Shown: piece by piece, positions 16,463-24,520 of the stretch
How positions within the stretch are numbered: the first letter of the stretch is position 1
Layout of the letters: every line of letters begins with the position of its first letter
Assembly: GCA_031549885.1 (NCBI GenBank)
Contig: JAVBPD010000023.1
Location: 1-43,001, forward strand
Length of the DNA: 43,001 nt
Origin: WQUF01 sp031549885
Lineage (GTDB): Bacteria; Bacillota; Clostridia; Clostridiales; Clostridiaceae
Reading direction: 5' to 3'
Notes under the pieces: model-generated
What the model was told of the DNA's origin: nothing
Database searches by the model: none
The model's input: only the letters and a program-made list of their open reading frames with translations
Position numbers and translations under genes: made by a program

Positions 16463-17298
16463 ACTATATTTATATGAAGGATACACCTTTTGAAAAAAAG
16501 GCTTTAGATGATGTTAGTTTTAGCATTAATGATGGGGAATTTATTGGATTAATTGGACACACAGGTTCGGGCAAATCAACTTTAATACAGCATTTAAATG
16601 GATTATTAAAACCAAGCAGTGGAGAAGTTATAATTGATGGTTACAATATTTTTTCAAAAAATATTAAATTAAGTGATATAAGAAAAAAGGTGGGATTAAT
16701 ATTTCAATATCCCGAATATCAACTTTTTGAAGAGACTGTGGAAAAAGACATTGCTTTTGGACCGAAAAATTTAGGGCTTAGCAATGATGAAATAGATGGA
16801 AGAGTCAAGCGAGCTATGGAGTTAGTGGAGCTTTCTTATGAAAAGTTTAAGGATTTATCTCCTTTTGAATTAAGCGGAGGAGAAAAAAGAAGAGTGTCTA
16901 TTGCTGGAATTGTGGCAATGGAGCCTAAAGTGCTCATACTAGATGAGCCTACTGCAGGACTTGATCCTAAAGCCAGAAATAATATTTTAGATAATATTAA
17001 GAAATTGCACTTAGAATATAAAAATACTATTATTTTAGTATCACACAATATTGATGATATAGCGGATTTTTCAGATAGAGTTCTTGTAATGGAAAATGGT
17101 AAAAACATTTTATTCGATACCCCAGTTAATGTTTTTAAGAATATGGAATTATTGAAAAATATAGGCCTTGATGTGCCTCAGATTCTTATTCTTGCTAGAG
17201 AACTTAAGAAAAATAATTTTGATATTGATGAAAATATATTTAAGCTAAAAGATATTGTTGATGCCATTAGATTAAATATTTGCAAAGGTAGGTGCTAG
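16438..17298 (+). CDS. ecfA2: ECF transporter ATP-binding subunit EcfA2
   Basis: The second ATPase of the energy-coupling factor module, pairing with EcfA1. It has 286 residues. Walker A GHTGSGKST at 40-48, Q-loop with YPEYQ at 91-95, signature LSGGE at 145-149 and Walker B VLILDE at 165-170. It starts within ecfA1, and its stop is directly followed by the ecfT ATG, so the three subunits are made together. Confidence 0.96.
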   Translation: MSIEIRNLNYIYMKDTPFEKKALDDVSFSINDGEFIGLIGHTGSGKSTLIQHLNGLLKPSSGEVIIDGYNIFSKNIKLSDIRKKVGLIFQYPEYQLFEETVEKDIAFGPKNLGLSNDEIDGRVKRAMELVELSYEKFKDLSPFELSGGEKRRVSIAGIVAMEPKVLILDEPTAGLDPKARNNILDNIKKLHLEYKNTIILVSHNIDDIADFSDRVLVMENGKNILFDTPVNVFKNMELLKNIGLDVPQILILARELKKNNFDIDENIFKLKDIVDAIRLNICKGRC

Positions 17299-18102
17299 AT
17301 GTTTAAGGATATTACTATAGGGCAATACCTACCACTTGATTCATTTATTCATAAATTAGATCCTAGGACAAAAATTATTTCTACTATTATATATATAATT
17401 ACAGTTTTTATAATTAATAAGTTTTATGCATATGTTTTATTAGTAATTTATTTGATTTTATGTATTGTTTTTTCAAAGGTACCTTTAAAGTTTATTTTAA
17501 AAGGGTTAAAGCCAATTGTATATTTAATAGTTTTTACATCTATATTGAATTTATTCTTTACAAGTGGTGAAAAACTTGTTTTTAGCTTTGGGCCTTTTAA
17601 CATATTTGAAGAAGGAATTGTAAGAACATTTTTTTTAATATTTAGACTTATTTTTATGATTATAGGAACATCTTTAATGACTCTTACAACATCTCCTATA
17701 GAACTTACAGATGGAATTGAAAATTTGCTTAAACCATTTAGAAAAATTGGCGTTCCTGCACATGAAATTGCCATGATGCTTACTATTGCTCTTAGATTTA
17801 TTCCCACCTTAATGGATGAAACTGATAAGATAATGAAAGCTCAAATGTCAAGAGGCGCTGAACTTGATAGTAAAAATATAATTAAAAAAGCTAAAAATTT
17901 AATACCAATTTTGATACCTTTATTTATTAGCTCTTTTAGGAGGGCTGACGAGCTTGCTATGGCTATGGAGTCAAGATGCTATAGAGGTGGAGAGGGTAGA
18001 ACTAGAGTAAAGAAATTGGAGTATGTTTTAAGCGATTATTTAGCATTTATTATAACTTTAATTTATTTATTACTTTGCATTGGGAGTAGATTTATATTAT
18101 GA
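17299..18102 (+). CDS. ecfT: ECF transporter transmembrane subunit EcfT
   Basis: The membrane scaffold that links the two ATPases to the substrate-binding S-component. It has 267 residues with several hydrophobic helices in the N-terminal half and near the C-terminus. The two Arg-containing coupling motifs are present: AQMSRGAEL and, further on, AMESRCYRGGEGR. The start abuts the ecfA2 stop; the end overlaps truA by four bases (ATGA). No S-component gene is nearby, as usual for a shared module. Confidence 0.95.
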   Translation: MFKDITIGQYLPLDSFIHKLDPRTKIISTIIYIITVFIINKFYAYVLLVIYLILCIVFSKVPLKFILKGLKPIVYLIVFTSILNLFFTSGEKLVFSFGPFNIFEEGIVRTFFLIFRLIFMIIGTSLMTLTTSPIELTDGIENLLKPFRKIGVPAHEIAMMLTIALRFIPTLMDETDKIMKAQMSRGAELDSKNIIKKAKNLIPILIPLFISSFRRADELAMAMESRCYRGGEGRTRVKKLEYVLSDYLAFIITLIYLLLCIGSRFIL

Positions 18103-18833
18103 ATATTAAACTTATTTTAGAATTTGAAGGTACTAATTATAGTGGATGGCAAAAACAGTTGAATTCTAATTCAATACAAAATGTTATTGAGAGCAAGCTC
18201 TCATTATTAACTGGCGAAGAAATAAGTGTAATTGGCTGTGGACGTACAGATGCAGGGGTACATGCAAGAAATTACACATGCAATTTTTTTACTAATACTA
18301 CTATTCAAGCAGATAGAATATTTCTTGCACTTAATAATTTATTGCCAAGCGATATTGTAGCTTTAAATTCTAAAATTGCAGGAGATAATTTTCATTCAAG
18401 ATATAATGCTAAATCAAAGACATATTCTTATACCATAGCCTTAAGAAAGGTCAGATCTGCAATTAATAGGAATTTTTCTTATGATGTTAATTGCAAGCTT
18501 AATATTGAAAGAATGATTGAAGCATCGAAATACATTATTGGATTCCATGATTTTAGCGTCTTTAGAAATACTGGTAGCAGCTCTATTAACCCTGAAAGAA
18601 CTGTTACAGATATAAAAATTATTAAAAATGAAAATATAATTAAAATATATATTACAGCTGATGGGTTTTTATATAATATGGCAAGGATAATTAGTGGTAC
18701 ATTATTAAGCGCTGCAATGGGGAGAATCAAACCATCTGATATTGATGATATGTTTAAAACATCTATTAGAAATAAAACTTGTGTTACTCTTCCTGCTTGT
18801 GGTTTATGCCTTGAAGAGGTCTTTTATTCATAA
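18099..18833 (+). CDS. truA: tRNA pseudouridine synthase A
   Basis: Converts uridines 38-40 of the tRNA anticodon arm to pseudouridine. It has 244 residues. The catalytic Asp51 lies in GCGRTDAGVHA, and SKTYSY and the FLYNMARIISGTL segment are typical. It overlaps ecfT by four bases; the ecfA-ecfT-truA-rplM order is the common clostridial arrangement. Confidence 0.96.
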   Translation: MNIKLILEFEGTNYSGWQKQLNSNSIQNVIESKLSLLTGEEISVIGCGRTDAGVHARNYTCNFFTNTTIQADRIFLALNNLLPSDIVALNSKIAGDNFHSRYNAKSKTYSYTIALRKVRSAINRNFSYDVNCKLNIERMIEASKYIIGFHDFSVFRNTGSSSINPERTVTDIKIIKNENIIKIYITADGFLYNMARIISGTLLSAAMGRIKPSDIDDMFKTSIRNKTCVTLPACGLCLEEVFYS

Positions 18834-18869
18834 ACTATTGAAATATTTAATTTTTATGTTAAATTTAGT

Positions 18870-18898
18870 TTGACTCTTTATAATAATTGTACTATAAT
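18870..18898 (+). promoter_or_regulatory. Promoter of rplM-rpsI
   Basis: TTGACT (18870-18875), a 17-base spacer and TATAAT (18893-18898) form a near-consensus vegetative promoter. Transcription would begin near 18905, leaving a leader of about 80 bases. Confidence 0.85.
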
Positions 18899-18904
18899 GG
18901 TAAT

Positions 18905-18985
18905 GTTAATTTTGAATGATTTGATCCACTTGCCCCGGATCTTTAAATATATGTATATGATGACAATAGTTTAGGAGGAAAGTAC
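18905..18985 (+). promoter_or_regulatory. Leader of rplM-rpsI mRNA
   Basis: The leader contains GATCC (18923-18927) and GGATC (18937-18941) around a nine-base loop, followed by AT-rich sequence and the AGGAGGAAA ribosome-binding site. A short L13-type leader that binds the ribosomal protein is known from low-GC Gram-positives; I cannot tell from reading whether this one fits that family. Confidence 0.35.
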
Positions 18986-19420
18986 ATGAAATCATATTTA
19001 GCTAAACCTAATGAAGTTTCACAAAAATGGTATGTAATTGATGTAGAAGGTAAACCATTAGGAAGAGCAGCAAGTCAGATTGCTATGATATTAAGAGGAA
19101 AAAATAAACCAACTTTTACACCTCATGTTGACACAGGGGATTATGTAATAGTTATAAATTGTGAAAAGATAGTTTTAACTGGTGATAAATTAAATCAAAA
19201 AATGTTAAGGCACCACTCTCAATTTCCAGGTGGCTTAAAGGAAACTCCATACAAAGAAGCACTTGCAAAGAAACCAGAATTTATTTTTCAAGAAGCGGTA
19301 AGAGGTATGTTGCCAAAGGGACCTTTAGGAAGAAAGATGCTTAAAAAGTTAAAAGTATATAAAGGTTCAGAGCATAATAATGAGGCACAAAAACCAGAAG
19401 TTCTTGAATTAAAATATTAG
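18986..19420 (+). CDS. rplM: 50S ribosomal protein L13
   Basis: L13 is an early 50S assembly protein. It has 144 residues with WYVIDVEGKPLGRAASQIA, HVDTGDYVIVINCEK and the C-terminal LPKGPLGRKMLKKLKVYKG, all family signatures. AGGAGGAAA precedes the ATG. It is co-transcribed with rpsI 15 bases downstream. Confidence 0.98.
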   Translation: MKSYLAKPNEVSQKWYVIDVEGKPLGRAASQIAMILRGKNKPTFTPHVDTGDYVIVINCEKIVLTGDKLNQKMLRHHSQFPGGLKETPYKEALAKKPEFIFQEAVRGMLPKGPLGRKMLKKLKVYKGSEHNNEAQKPEVLELKY

Positions 19421-19435
19421 AAAGGAGTTTGAAAC

Positions 19436-19828
19436 ATGGCTAAAGTTCAATATTTTGCTACTGGAAGAAGAAAAAAGGCAGTGGCAAGGGTTAGGTTATT
19501 ACCTGGTGATGGAAAAATTGTTATAAATAAAAGAGATATAGAGAAGTATTTTGGGCTTGAAACTTTAAGAATGATAGTAAATCAACCACTTGAGCTTACT
19601 TCTACAAAAGGAAAATATGATGTGCTTGTAAATATCTATGGTGGAGGTACTTCTGGTCAAGCAGGAGCTATAAGACATGGTATTTCAAGAGCATTAGTAA
19701 AATCTGACGCTAACCTTAAACCAGAATTAAAAAAGGCTGGCTTTTTAACAAGAGATTCAAGAATGAAAGAAAGAAAAAAATATGGTCTAAAGAAAGCAAG
19801 AAGAGCTCCTCAATTTTCAAAAAGATAA
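19436..19828 (+). CDS. rpsI: 30S ribosomal protein S9
   Basis: S9 lies in the 30S head; its C-terminal tail reaches the P-site tRNA. It has 130 residues with YFATGRRKKAVARVRLLPG, the signature GGGTSGQAGAIRHGISRAL, and the conserved basic end RRAPQFSKR. AAAGGAG precedes the ATG. A strong terminator follows. Confidence 0.98.
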   Translation: MAKVQYFATGRRKKAVARVRLLPGDGKIVINKRDIEKYFGLETLRMIVNQPLELTSTKGKYDVLVNIYGGGTSGQAGAIRHGISRALVKSDANLKPELKKAGFLTRDSRMKERKKYGLKKARRAPQFSKR

Positions 19829-19841
19829 TATTTTTTTACAT

Positions 19842-19870
19842 AATACCTTTGATTTCCAAAGGTATTTTTT
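19842..19870 (+). terminator. Terminator of rplM-rpsI
   Basis: AATACCTTTG (19842-19851) and CAAAGGTATT (19857-19866) form a perfect 10-bp stem with a five-base loop, followed by TTTT. Confidence 0.9.
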
Positions 19871-19904
19871 GTATGTAAGGTTAATATATTATTTTAAAAT
19901 ATAC

Positions 19905-19934
19905 TTGAAAAATTCATTTGTTTTTGTGTAAGAT
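19905..19934 (+). promoter_or_regulatory. Probable promoter of upp
   Basis: TTGAAA (19905-19910) and TAAGAT (19929-19934) with an 18-base spacer, about 50 bases before the upp start. Confidence 0.5.
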
Positions 19935-19986
19935 ATATGTGGAATTTATTCTGTTAAAGAAGGATTAAGATTTGGAGGTATGGATA

Positions 19987-20616
19987 ATGAGTAAAACAGT
20001 TATAATAGATCATCCTTTAATACAACACAAATTGGCGATTATTCGCAGTATAGATACAGGATCAAAGGATTTTAGAGAACTCGTTGAGGAAGTAGCGATG
20101 CTCATGGCTTATGAAGTTACAAGAGATCTTCAAGTTGAAGATATAGAGGTTGAAACACCTATTTGCAAGACTACTTGTAAAACTTTATCTGGTAAAAAGG
20201 TTGCTATTATTCCAGTTTTAAGAGCTGGTCTTGGAATGGTCGGAGGTATGCTTAAACTTATACCTGCTGCAAAGGTTGGACATATTGGAGTGTATAGAGA
20301 TGAAGACACATTAAAGCCTGTAGAATATTTTTGTAAGCTTCCACAGGATATTTTTGAGAGATATTGCATTATAACAGATCCCATGTTAGCAACTGGTGGC
20401 TCTTTATGCGATTCTATATCTCTTCTTAAAAAAAGAGGTGCTAAATACATCAAGGTAATGTGCATTATTGCAGCACCTGAGGGCATTAGGAAAATAGTTG
20501 AAGAACATCCAGATGTTGATATATATGTTGCTGCTGTGGATGAAAAACTAAATGAAAAGGGATATATTGTTCCAGGATTGGGAGATGCAGGCGATAGGTT
20601 ATTTGGTACTAAATAG
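19987..20616 (+). CDS. upp: Uracil phosphoribosyltransferase
   Basis: Makes UMP from uracil and PRPP in pyrimidine salvage. The ATG at 19987 with GGAGGT 7 bases upstream gives 209 residues, the family length, starting MSKTVIIDHPLIQHKL. The PRPP loop DPMLATGGSLCDSI and the C-terminal uracil-binding GLGDAGDRLFGTK are intact. It stands alone between two terminators and marks the right edge of the core-genome block. Confidence 0.97.
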   Translation: MSKTVIIDHPLIQHKLAIIRSIDTGSKDFRELVEEVAMLMAYEVTRDLQVEDIEVETPICKTTCKTLSGKKVAIIPVLRAGLGMVGGMLKLIPAAKVGHIGVYRDEDTLKPVEYFCKLPQDIFERYCIITDPMLATGGSLCDSISLLKKRGAKYIKVMCIIAAPEGIRKIVEEHPDVDIYVAAVDEKLNEKGYIVPGLGDAGDRLFGTK

Positions 20617-20641
20617 TAGCAATAATAATGTTAAGTTTTTT

Positions 20642-20687
20642 ATAGTTAATATTTTATTATTATAATAATAAAATATTAACTATTTTT
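20642..20687 (+). terminator. Long palindromic terminator after upp
   Basis: Bases 20642-20683 are a perfect 42-base palindrome (two 21-base arms, ATAGTTAATATTTTATTATTA and its complement in direct succession), followed by TTTT. Nearly all pairs are A-T. It insulates upp from the biosynthetic cluster. Confidence 0.8.
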
Positions 20688-20782
20688 ATATATAAATATA
20701 AATCAATATGTATTTTATTGGCCTGATTTTAAATCAAAAAATTTATCTCTAGAGACATATGTAATCGAAAGGTATTTAAAAT

Positions 20783-20851
20783 ATGGTAATTTATAAACGT
20801 TGGAAAGAATTTTTTAAAAAGTATAGATTTAATAAAAAAATTTTTAAATAA
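20783..20851 (+). CDS. Possible tiny cationic peptide
   Basis: An ATG open frame of 22 codons (MVIYKRWKEFFKKYRFNKKIFK) with GAAAGG 10 bases upstream. It has ten Lys/Arg, seven aromatic residues and only one acidic residue. It lies upstream of the cluster promoter, so it would need its own promoter, and I see none clearly. It may be chance in AT-rich DNA. Confidence 0.15.
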   Translation: MVIYKRWKEFFKKYRFNKKIFK

Positions 20852-20915
20852 AAATATAATAATATATAATATTTAACATAAATGTTGAATATTTGGAAGA
20901 ATAAAAGAACTTATA

Positions 20916-20944
20916 TTGACAAAATATAATAATATCATTATTAT
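20916..20944 (+). promoter_or_regulatory. Promoter of the polyketide-type cluster
   Basis: TTGACA (20916-20921), a 17-base spacer and TATTAT (20939-20944): a near-perfect vegetative promoter. TATCAT (20933-20938) and ATGATA (20950-20955) form an inverted repeat overlapping the -10 region and could be an operator, but 6-base arms in AT-rich DNA are weak evidence. No regulator gene is in the cluster. Confidence 0.7.
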
Positions 20945-21054
20945 TGAATATGATAATTAGTCTATATAATGCGAAATTTACTATTTTTAGTATATAATTT
21001 AGACAAGTTGTATTATAAGAATTCTCTTTATGATGAAAGGAAATAAATATTATT

Positions 21055-22176
21055 ATGGATTGTAAAACAAAATGTTTAATTACTGGTTATGCAATGCAGA
21101 CTATTGCTGGAACTGAAGAAAACTTTAATTTGAATCAAACAAAGGGATTTACTAACCCAGCTAATAATTACTGGGCAGTTTGTATTGATGCAAGTTCCTT
21201 GCAAATGGTATGTCAATCCATTAAAAATGTTATTAATAGAGCTTTAAATATGGCTAATATCAATCCTGATAGCACTGAAGATTTAAGCTTAGTCTTAACA
21301 TCTAATTTTTTTGAAACTTCATTTTGGGAGGAAAATAATTTAGAGAGCATAAAAGACTCTGGAAATTACATTTCAAAATATTTAAAAAAATTATATAAGA
21401 TTAATAACTTGATTTTGTGCAATTCAATGGCATGTGCCTCAGGAGCTAATGCTATTGTAACAGCTTGTCAACTTTTACAAGATAATAGGTCGAAAACTGT
21501 TATTGTTGTAGCCTATGATATAAAAACTAAATCACCAGAGAATGGACTTAAAACGTTAGGGGCTCTTTCCAAAGATAAAATAAGTCCTTTTTCTGTTAAT
21601 AGAACAGGAACAGATTTAGCTGATGGTATTGGTGTTGTAATACTTGAAAGCTGTGATAATTATAAATTGAAAAATTCTAAACCCTTAGCTCATATTTTGG
21701 GTTATGGTGTTTATAACGATGCATACAATGTTACATCCCCTGAGCCAACAGGTGTGGCTTTAGAAAAAGCTATGAATAAAGCTATTGCTATGTCAGGTAT
21801 ATCTAAATCACTTGTACAGTACATTAATGTTCATGGAAGTGGAACAAAATTAAATGATGAGCTAGAAACTCGCATTATTAAAAAAATATTTGAGAAACAT
21901 GCGTATAATTTATTTATTAATTCTTCCAAATCTTTGATAGGGCATACTTTAGGTGCTGGTGGATTAATTGAATTAATTTTAACTTGTATACAAATGAATA
22001 AAGGAGAAATTCATCCAACTGCTAATTTTAACGGGTTTGATCCCAATTGTGATTTACATTATTGCTTTGAAAAATCAATTAAAACAGAAATTAAATATGG
22101 CATGACAAATTCCATAGGATTTGGTGGAACAAATGTCAGCATTATGCTAAAGAATGGACATTTAGATGAAGAGTAA
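21055..22176 (+). CDS. Beta-ketoacyl synthase (small, catalytically complete)
   Basis: A ketosynthase of the FabF/KS-alpha fold with 373 residues, shorter than the usual 410. The Cys-His-His triad is intact: Cys127 in MACASG, His260 in VHGSGT and His297 in LIGHTLGAGG, with the C-terminal GFGGTN glycine loop. It should condense acyl chains with malonyl-ACP. It starts with ATG after GAAAGGAAA and overlaps the next ketosynthase-like gene by 11 bases, an arrangement like KS-alpha/chain-length-factor pairs of type II polyketide systems. It could make a starter chain, or be an auxiliary condensing enzyme for the megasynthases downstream. First gene after the cluster promoter. Confidence 0.9.
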   Translation: MDCKTKCLITGYAMQTIAGTEENFNLNQTKGFTNPANNYWAVCIDASSLQMVCQSIKNVINRALNMANINPDSTEDLSLVLTSNFFETSFWEENNLESIKDSGNYISKYLKKLYKINNLILCNSMACASGANAIVTACQLLQDNRSKTVIVVAYDIKTKSPENGLKTLGALSKDKISPFSVNRTGTDLADGIGVVILESCDNYKLKNSKPLAHILGYGVYNDAYNVTSPEPTGVALEKAMNKAIAMSGISKSLVQYINVHGSGTKLNDELETRIIKKIFEKHAYNLFINSSKSLIGHTLGAGGLIELILTCIQMNKGEIHPTANFNGFDPNCDLHYCFEKSIKTEIKYGMTNSIGFGGTNVSIMLKNGHLDEE

Positions 22177-23248
22177 TGTAGTGATTGTTAAAAGTGGAGC
22201 TATTTCTCCATTTGGCAATGATGCGAAAAACATAATTAATGAAGTTCAGAGCAATAAAAATCAAATATTAACTGAAAGATTTAATAAAATTAAGAATTTT
22301 AATTTTTATGGGTATGGATATAAAACAAAAACTTATACTGATAGAAGTAGTCAGTTATGCGTGCATTCTATTAGTCAGCTTTTAAAAAATAGTAAATTTG
22401 ATCCGTTTGATGTTGGTTTAATAACTGTATCAAAATATGGATGTTTAGAATCAGGGATGAAATATTTAAATCAGCTAAAAACTTTAAAAAACACATGGTT
22501 TGCAAGCCCAATGCAATTTACTCATTCTATTTGCAATATGCCAAATTCTATATCTTGCATTGAGTTTGGGATTAAAGGTATTACAAATCACTTTTTTGGA
22601 AATTCAGAGTCTTCTTTATATGCAATTTGGCAAGCTGCTGTATCATTAAAAGACAATATAACCGATGAAATGATTGTTTGTGCATTTGATTCCATTTCTG
22701 ATGAACATATTAGATTGATAGGAATTGAAGAAAAATCTCATGAGATAGTTTATTCTGAAGCAGCTGTTTCATTAAAGCTTAAGCTTAAAGAAAATTGCAA
22801 TGAAAGTGATATATTGTGTGAAATTATGGGGATGGGCTTTAGCAGTGATAATAATAAAACAAAATCGTTACAAAATGCTGTGTTAAATTCGATAAATGAT
22901 GCAAATATTGATAAAAATGACGTAAATTTTTTTGTTTCTAATGCTTATTTAACAAATGATTTTTATAAATATGAAAGAAAGGCTATAGAAGGTATATTAT
23001 ATGATGGCATTCCAGTATTAATGCCAAAGAGATATTTAGGTGATAGTTTATCGGCTTCTTTGTTTATGTCTTTGACAGTAATATGCAATTCTATAGAGTG
23101 CAAATTGCCTTTTAGATTTATAAATACTTTAGATAGTAAAGGTGATAATGCAATTCATGCTGGGGATATTGCTGTTTTAGCTGGTTATAATAATACTGGT
23201 TATGCAACTTCAATTTGTATTAAAATAGGAGGAAAAAATGACTATTAA
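22166..23248 (+). CDS. Ketosynthase-like chain-length-factor protein (no active Cys)
   Basis: 360 residues with the thiolase/ketosynthase fold but diverged. At the place of the nucleophile the sequence reads HFFGNSESSLYAI, without the Cys, and the usual HGTGT motif is not evident. This is the pattern of a KS-beta or chain length factor, which forms a heterodimer with an active ketosynthase and shapes the chain-length cavity. Overlaps with both neighbours (11 bases each) imply balanced expression with the active KS and the ACP. The assignment as partner of the preceding gene is inference from position and loss of the Cys. Confidence 0.8.
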   Translation: MKSNVVIVKSGAISPFGNDAKNIINEVQSNKNQILTERFNKIKNFNFYGYGYKTKTYTDRSSQLCVHSISQLLKNSKFDPFDVGLITVSKYGCLESGMKYLNQLKTLKNTWFASPMQFTHSICNMPNSISCIEFGIKGITNHFFGNSESSLYAIWQAAVSLKDNITDEMIVCAFDSISDEHIRLIGIEEKSHEIVYSEAAVSLKLKLKENCNESDILCEIMGMGFSSDNNKTKSLQNAVLNSINDANIDKNDVNFFVSNAYLTNDFYKYERKAIEGILYDGIPVLMPKRYLGDSLSASLFMSLTVICNSIECKLPFRFINTLDSKGDNAIHAGDIAVLAGYNNTGYATSICIKIGGKNDY

Positions 23249-23504
23249 TAAACAAGATATGGTAACTATTATAAGGCAATATTTTTTTGAAAACTTTTTA
23301 TTTGGATATACAGAGGACGAAATTAAAAACAATACTTCTTTCTCAGAACTAGGAGTGCTTGACTCAACGGGTATAATGGAGATTGTTTCTTTTATTGAAA
23401 ATAAATTTGATGTAACTGTTAATGATAGTGAAATTACACATGAAAATCTAGATACTATTGATTTAATGGTGGATTTTATTATGAAAAAGAAATGTAAAAA
23501 TTAA
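23238..23504 (+). CDS. Acyl carrier protein
   Basis: An 88-residue carrier protein with the attachment site GVLDSTGIMEIV; Ser43 should carry the phosphopantetheine. The LDSTG-type site and the following helix IENKFDVTVNDSEI resemble carrier proteins that work with stand-alone acyl or amino-acyl ligases more than the FAS ACP (DSLD). It overlaps the preceding gene by 11 bases, with AGGAGG upstream. It is the likely partner of the KS pair and of the AMP-forming ligase at 24581. Confidence 0.9.
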   Translation: MTINKQDMVTIIRQYFFENFLFGYTEDEIKNNTSFSELGVLDSTGIMEIVSFIENKFDVTVNDSEITHENLDTIDLMVDFIMKKKCKN

Positions 23505-23530
23505 AAGCTGCCTTGAATGGAGTGATTTTT

Positions 23531-24517
23531 GTGAAATATTGTAATAAATGTGTGCTATCAGATAATATTTTTTCAGTTACAATTAATGAAGATGGGGTTT
23601 GCAATTATTGTGTTAATTATGAAAAAAGCTTAACACATGAACATTCCTATAAAAATGAGGAAATAAGCTTAGAACAATATAGGAGGCCTGGAGGCTATGA
23701 TGTTGTTTTAGCATATAGCGGTGGTAAAGATAGCACATATACTTTATATTTATTAAAGGAAAAATATAGATTAAATGTTTTAACATTAACTTTAGATAAT
23801 GGTTTTATACCTGATAGAACTTTTGAGAATATTAAGAACGTGACAAAAAATCTTGATTCAGACAACATAATTATTTCACCTTCTTATTTAAAGATGAAGA
23901 ATATATTTAAACTTGCTAAAGAAGATAATACACTTCCTAAAAAATCTTTAGAAAGAGCAAGCTCAATATGTACACATTGCATTGGTATCGTAAAGTCTAT
24001 GGCTTATAAGGAAGCTATTTTAAGAAGCATTCCTCTCATATGTTTTGGATGGACTCCAGGGCAAATAGGTTTAAATAAACAAATTGTAACTCTTGATTAT
24101 AAGATGGTTAAGTCCAACTTTAAGCCATTAAAAGAAAAGGTTATTAATAGTCTCGGAATTGAATATTCTCCATTGTATTTGACTGATGAATTTATTGATA
24201 TTCATAAAGAATCTTTGCCTTCGTTATTTTACCCTTTTCCAAGCCATACTTATGATGAAAAAGCTATATTTGAGACTATTTCAAAATATGGATGGGAAAA
24301 ACCGGAAAATATTGATTCTAATAGCACAAATTGCATGATGAATTCTTATGCTATTAAAAATCATTTTGATAGATTTGGATTTCACCCTTATGCTTTAGAA
24401 TTATCTCAACTTGTTAGAGAAGGCGTTATGACTAGAGAAGAGGCTTTTAAGAGGATTTCTACAAATAAGATTCAAGAAGAAATTGCTAAAGCTATTGAGA
24501 TTAAATTAAGTGAATAA
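23531..24517 (+). CDS. PP-loop ATP pyrophosphatase, N-acetyl-sugar amidotransferase-like
   Basis: 328 residues from a GTG start chosen for GGAGTG 6 bases upstream. N-terminal CNKC (Cys4, Cys7) and CNYC (Cys24, Cys27) form a zinc-ribbon-like module; the PP-loop SGGKDST is at 63-69; a further CTHC (147, 150) follows. This layout matches the WbpG/N-acetyl sugar amidotransferase group of the adenine nucleotide alpha hydrolase superfamily, which adenylates a carbonyl and uses ammonia from a partner; relatives also act in thioamide formation. Inside a polyketide-type cluster it suggests amidation or sulfuration of the product. The true substrate cannot be read from sequence. Confidence 0.8.
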   Translation: MKYCNKCVLSDNIFSVTINEDGVCNYCVNYEKSLTHEHSYKNEEISLEQYRRPGGYDVVLAYSGGKDSTYTLYLLKEKYRLNVLTLTLDNGFIPDRTFENIKNVTKNLDSDNIIISPSYLKMKNIFKLAKEDNTLPKKSLERASSICTHCIGIVKSMAYKEAILRSIPLICFGWTPGQIGLNKQIVTLDYKMVKSNFKPLKEKVINSLGIEYSPLYLTDEFIDIHKESLPSLFYPFPSHTYDEKAIFETISKYGWEKPENIDSNSTNCMMNSYAIKNHFDRFGFHPYALELSQLVREGVMTREEAFKRISTNKIQEEIAKAIEIKLSE

Positions 24518-24520
24518 TTT

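Larger units (their letters stand above)
20690..21054 (+). other. AT-rich spacer upstream of the biosynthetic cluster
   Basis: Apart from the 22-codon frame at 20783 and the promoter at 20916, I see no gene. The stretch has several TATAAT-like boxes (20965-20970 and 20993-20998) that could be secondary start sites but lack good -35 elements. The leader from the main promoter would be about 105 bases. Confidence 0.6.

Noticed and set aside
17448..17807. 119-codon - strand frame within ecfT
   Set aside because: Shadow of the ecfT reading frame; no ribosome-binding site and no recognisable protein.
18905..18985. Confident call of an L13-type ribosomal leader
   Set aside because: Only one short hairpin is visible and I could not match a consensus by reading, so I kept it as a low-confidence leader.
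20690..21054. Riboswitch or regulator gene before the cluster
   Set aside because: The spacer is almost pure A/T with no stable GC stem and no protein frame longer than about 22 codons.
21055..24517. Left part of the cluster as an ordinary fatty acid synthesis operon
   Set aside because: No fabD, fabG, fabZ, fabK or acc genes are present, the second KS lacks its Cys, and the ACP site is not of the FAS type.
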